Positions 60,765-64,000 of a stretch of DNA of 64,000 bases are shown here, piece after piece. The DNA is from Tamarix chinensis. Taxonomy: Eukaryota; Streptophyta; Magnoliopsida; Caryophyllales; Tamaricaceae. Location: the NCBI GenBank assembly GCA_030549775.1, contig CM060173.1:43951110-44015109 (forward strand), given 5' to 3'. The notes beneath the pieces are model-generated. The model was given only the letters and a program-made list of their open reading frames with translations, made no database searches and was not told where the DNA came from. How positions within the stretch are numbered: position 1 is the stretch's first letter; each line of letters starts with the position of its first letter. The position numbers and the translations under genes were made by a program.

Positions 60765-63700
60765 TGTCATCATTTAGTATATGTTCATGCATAAAGAATG
60801 ATAATAAGTTTGTATAGAAAATCTAGGAAATCAATTCCAATTTATACTGCACAATATTGGCTAGGAAGCATACATAATATGTTCTAACAACTAACCACAC
60901 ATGGAAACATTAAATTAGAATTGTAGGGTAGAATTTAATATAAACTCATTATACTATGAAATATACTAGATATAATAAGGAATTATGGAGGATCCAACAA
61001 GGAAGGAAAGGAATTAGGAAAACTTATAAGCATCTTTATCATATATTTCAATAATGAAGAGACATTGATCCCACCAAATTTGATGCATTAGTTAATGGTT
61101 TGATCATAATAGAAAGTCACATAATGACATTTAGCTAAAAGGTACAATCAAGATAATTTACATAAGCTATAGATGTATCGATGTGAACTTCAAGGAAAAA
61201 GCCAAAGTATCCAATTTTACCACCAATAGACATAACCTATGGGCCACAAGCAATAACAATAAGTATTAAATGTCAAGGCATATAGGGTAGAAATAATAAG
61301 GACATAAAATCCAAATTCATATATGGACTCTAACATCCTACCACAAATGGAAAAAAGCTATGGGTCACCATAAACCATATGAATATCCTCCTCCCTAAAA
61401 GGTGAACATACTAACATCAAGGGGCTTGTATGAGGGTTCCAATATTTTCCTAGCCAAGAACCATAAATGCCACCATTGATCAGAAATCTTATGAACTCCT
61501 AATGGACTTTGACCTAATTAGTCTCATGATATCTATCCTAAACTATAAGTATGCATTCCCCTTTTATATATCAAATGTCATATAGAATGGAAAAGGTACT
61601 AAGTTATTATAAGACTAGAAACCCCTTATATTTTATGAGAATGAGAAATGATAGTCTATTGGATCATATTTTTAAAATGTAAATAAAAAAAACATATTCC
61701 ACAAGGGAAGCACAGATAGCACATAATCTCATATCATATAAGTGTTTATGGCAAACACTAAACCCTTAAGATTGATTAATTATTGCCCAAAATAATCAAT
61801 AATGATGACTCAAAATATCAAAAAAAAAATTAATGATCTAATAGATCATCATAGATAAAAATAAATCCCTAAAAAATTTACAAAAAAGTCAAATGTCATT
61901 GCCCAAAGAACAAATTCAAAATTAGTGATGAAAAACCATAAGAAAATTGTTTTAAGAAGCAAGATTCATGAAGCTCATATAGAGTCAGACTTTTAAAAAA
62001 ACCACTTGAGAGTTAATTTTTTGTCAACAAGGCCCTAAAATCTAACCTATCATATATCCAACTATTTAGTCATTTAATGAAAAAAATACATGCTAAAGAT
62101 TTGAAACCCTAACTAAATGTTCAGATACCTCAAAACTAGTGTAAAAATGTAAAAAACTATTATTTTCCATTAAGATCAAAATCATAAAAAAAAAGATAAA
62201 ATTAAATTAACCATTTCAAAATAAGGTCCTGTGTCAAATTTCAAAAAAATTACGATTCATGAAGCACTATTTATCAGTCGATAGAAATATTGTTTTGAAC
62301 TGAGAAGGTTGAAAATAAAAGTATTTTTTATTGAGAATTACTTGTCATAAGGATTTAATATTCATTTTCTATTGACATTCATTAATACCAATGGTGAATA
62401 GTCATTGATCATTGTTAAATGTTTACCCTATATTATGCTAAAAGCCAATAAAGGGTAAATATGTCATTTTTTATTAATTATCTCATAAACATGATTAACC
62501 ACATATTAAACCCTACTTAAAATTACAATGATTATTATTAAAAACACCAAGAACATATAACAAACATCTAATGCATTAAAACCTCTAGCAAAAATGAAAG
62601 ACCTTCCATCGTGCTTTTTAACTAACATGTTATATATCAAAGTTCATCTATAATTTGCAACCTATAACATTTCATAATCAATTTAGAAAGACCAAAAACA
62701 TATCAAAACAATCCTAGATTATTCATAATTTATCTTAACTAAAGCCTATATCAAACATGCTCAAATTTAAACAAGTTAAAATTAAATATCATCTATCATT
62801 CAAGACCTATAACATCGTATCATCAACTAATCAAAAATCAAAAAGTGAAATTTTGAATATTAAATAATAATCATAATGATCCAAGATAACCATCGAATTA
62901 CTATTTATTCTCTTATTCACAATTTAACTTTACCTCAAGCCAAGGTTAAGGTCATAGTTCATTACTCCACAACAAACTTACCCTTTTATTTAAGAATGTT
63001 CCAATCAATTTTTTGAGGCCAAAAGTGGATGTCCAATTATAGGTCATATAGAGTCCAATCCTAGTTTATAACTATTTCTTTATTTATTTTAGTAGTAGTG
63101 AAAACTTCTAATTGTAGGTAAGGTTAACTCAAGCTATCCTATATAATTTTATAATTTTCCTTTATCTTTGTTAAGCCATTTGACTTACGGATTTCTCATT
63201 TCAAGGTCATGGTATAAGTCACTAGAGGTCTATCATACATTATTTTAATCCAATACTACCCTAAGGAGAGCTCATTTTTATCCATTTGATCATTTATTCA
63301 TGTTATGTGTAAAAAGAAGACCAAATGCTACACGAAGGTCAAGCATTGAATGAATTCTCTTTATTACCTTTAATCCATGATTCTAACTTAGTTAATATAG
63401 ATAATTTCCATAGCTATCAGCCTACTAGATCATTAGCCAAACATAAGAAAATTTAGATATCACATTCAGTAGGAAAAATATACGAGAAAATAAATCTGGC
63501 CAAGACTAGTCGATCGGTATCAAAAACAAGTCTATGGGTCTCACTAACCCGTCAATTAGTTTCATGGATCAGTTGATCAGTCAGGATACTACTAAACTCC
63601 CAATGGTAGCCATCCAGTCGATTAGTTAGCCTCACTAATTGACTATTCTTCTAACTAATCGATTAGTTTGGCCATACCGGTCGATGGGTCCAACCCAAGG

Positions 63701-63787
63701 CTAAGGCTTCTAGAGTTGTAGAAAAACCAGTCAATCGGTTAACAAAATTAGTCGACTATTCTCAATCTATTTGTTTGAGCCAATCGA
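60765..63787. other. Unassigned AT-rich DNA, with palindromic motifs near its end
   Basis: No gene is seen. Between 63490 and 63787 at least eight motifs related to AGTCGATCGGT or AATCGATTAGT occur, similar to those in LTR-I. The stretch may itself be an old LTR whose left part was displaced by later insertions. Confidence 0.4.
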
Positions 63788-64000
63788 TGTAATACCCCAA
63801 AATTTACAACTAAAAAATTTCGTTTAATGAAAAGGTTTAGCCGAAGTGAAATGAAAAATATAAATTCTGGGGATATTACCTCCATACATAGTACCAAACC
63901 AGTTCACTTCTACCGTTCTAGTACCAAGTACTAAAGCAGATTGGTATAGTCATCAAACACGAATCAATAATTAAAATGAGCATTCATAAGAGATATGAGT
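63788..64000 (-). mobile_element. Terminus of another long LTR (LTR-J), cut by the window edge
   Basis: TGTAATACCCCAAAATTTAC starts the segment. Hairpin 1 pairs 63789-63806 with 63862-63879, and the following AGTACCAAACCAGTTC...CTAGTACCAAGTACT matches hairpin 2 of LTR-E. It is the closest relative of LTR-E and LTR-A in this terminal region. Confidence 0.75.

Overview
This window is a gene-poor, AT-rich stretch of nuclear DNA from a flowering plant with a large, repeat-rich genome (probably a eudicot, low confidence). The evidence is plant-type Ty1/copia and Ty3/gypsy elements (including Athila-like remnants), a plant En/Spm (CACTA) transposon, Met-tRNA-type primer sites, GT-AG introns and one plant-style N-acylated protein gene. 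I recognise no bacterial, organellar, rRNA or tRNA gene.

Layout. 1-3263 is one end of a very long LTR. 3264-5186 is a dead copia fragment, joined to the right end of a CACTA element (5187-5628). 6617-8090 is the only ordinary host gene I can defend: three exons, with TATA box and polyA signal. From about 9.9 to 25.8 kb there is a four-layer nest. A minus-strand copia (COP2) was split by a gypsy element (GYP2, 10216-23809), which was split by an LTR (LTR-B, 12332-20183), which was split by another LTR (LTR-C, 13250-18294). 27.1-27.8 kb holds the integrase/chromodomain end of another gypsy element. 27935-44075 looks like the wreck of a minus-strand Athila-like element, whose left LTR is interrupted by the 5.1-kb LTR-E (28483-33583) and whose interior is filled with further LTR pieces. 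44205-53999 is LTR-I, carrying a 6.4-kb CACTA element (46305-52750). 54272-60759 is GYP1, a full-length but inactive gypsy element. The window ends at the start of another long LTR (63788).

Two things stand out. (1) A family of long LTRs (about 2-5 kb) occurs here only as solo copies or fragments, never with internal DNA. Members share extended inverted termini (TGTAACACCCC / GGGGTGTTACA), two tandem hairpins at one end, and minisatellites built on CCGGTGGACCGG. Two members also have a strand-asymmetric domain. Four copies have matching or near-matching 5-bp target duplications. (2) The CACTA element encodes no recognisable TNP2 transposase. It carries an 11-exon gene that fuses a plant Ptta/En/Spm transposase-like N-terminus to a C48 (Ulp1-type) cysteine protease. 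The protease motifs are present and the exon phases are consistent; the one disabling change I found is an in-frame stop in exon 3. An exon pair in the same gene is tandemly duplicated.

Most coding features are decayed transposon pseudogenes. Assignments rest on motifs read by eye, because no database search was possible.
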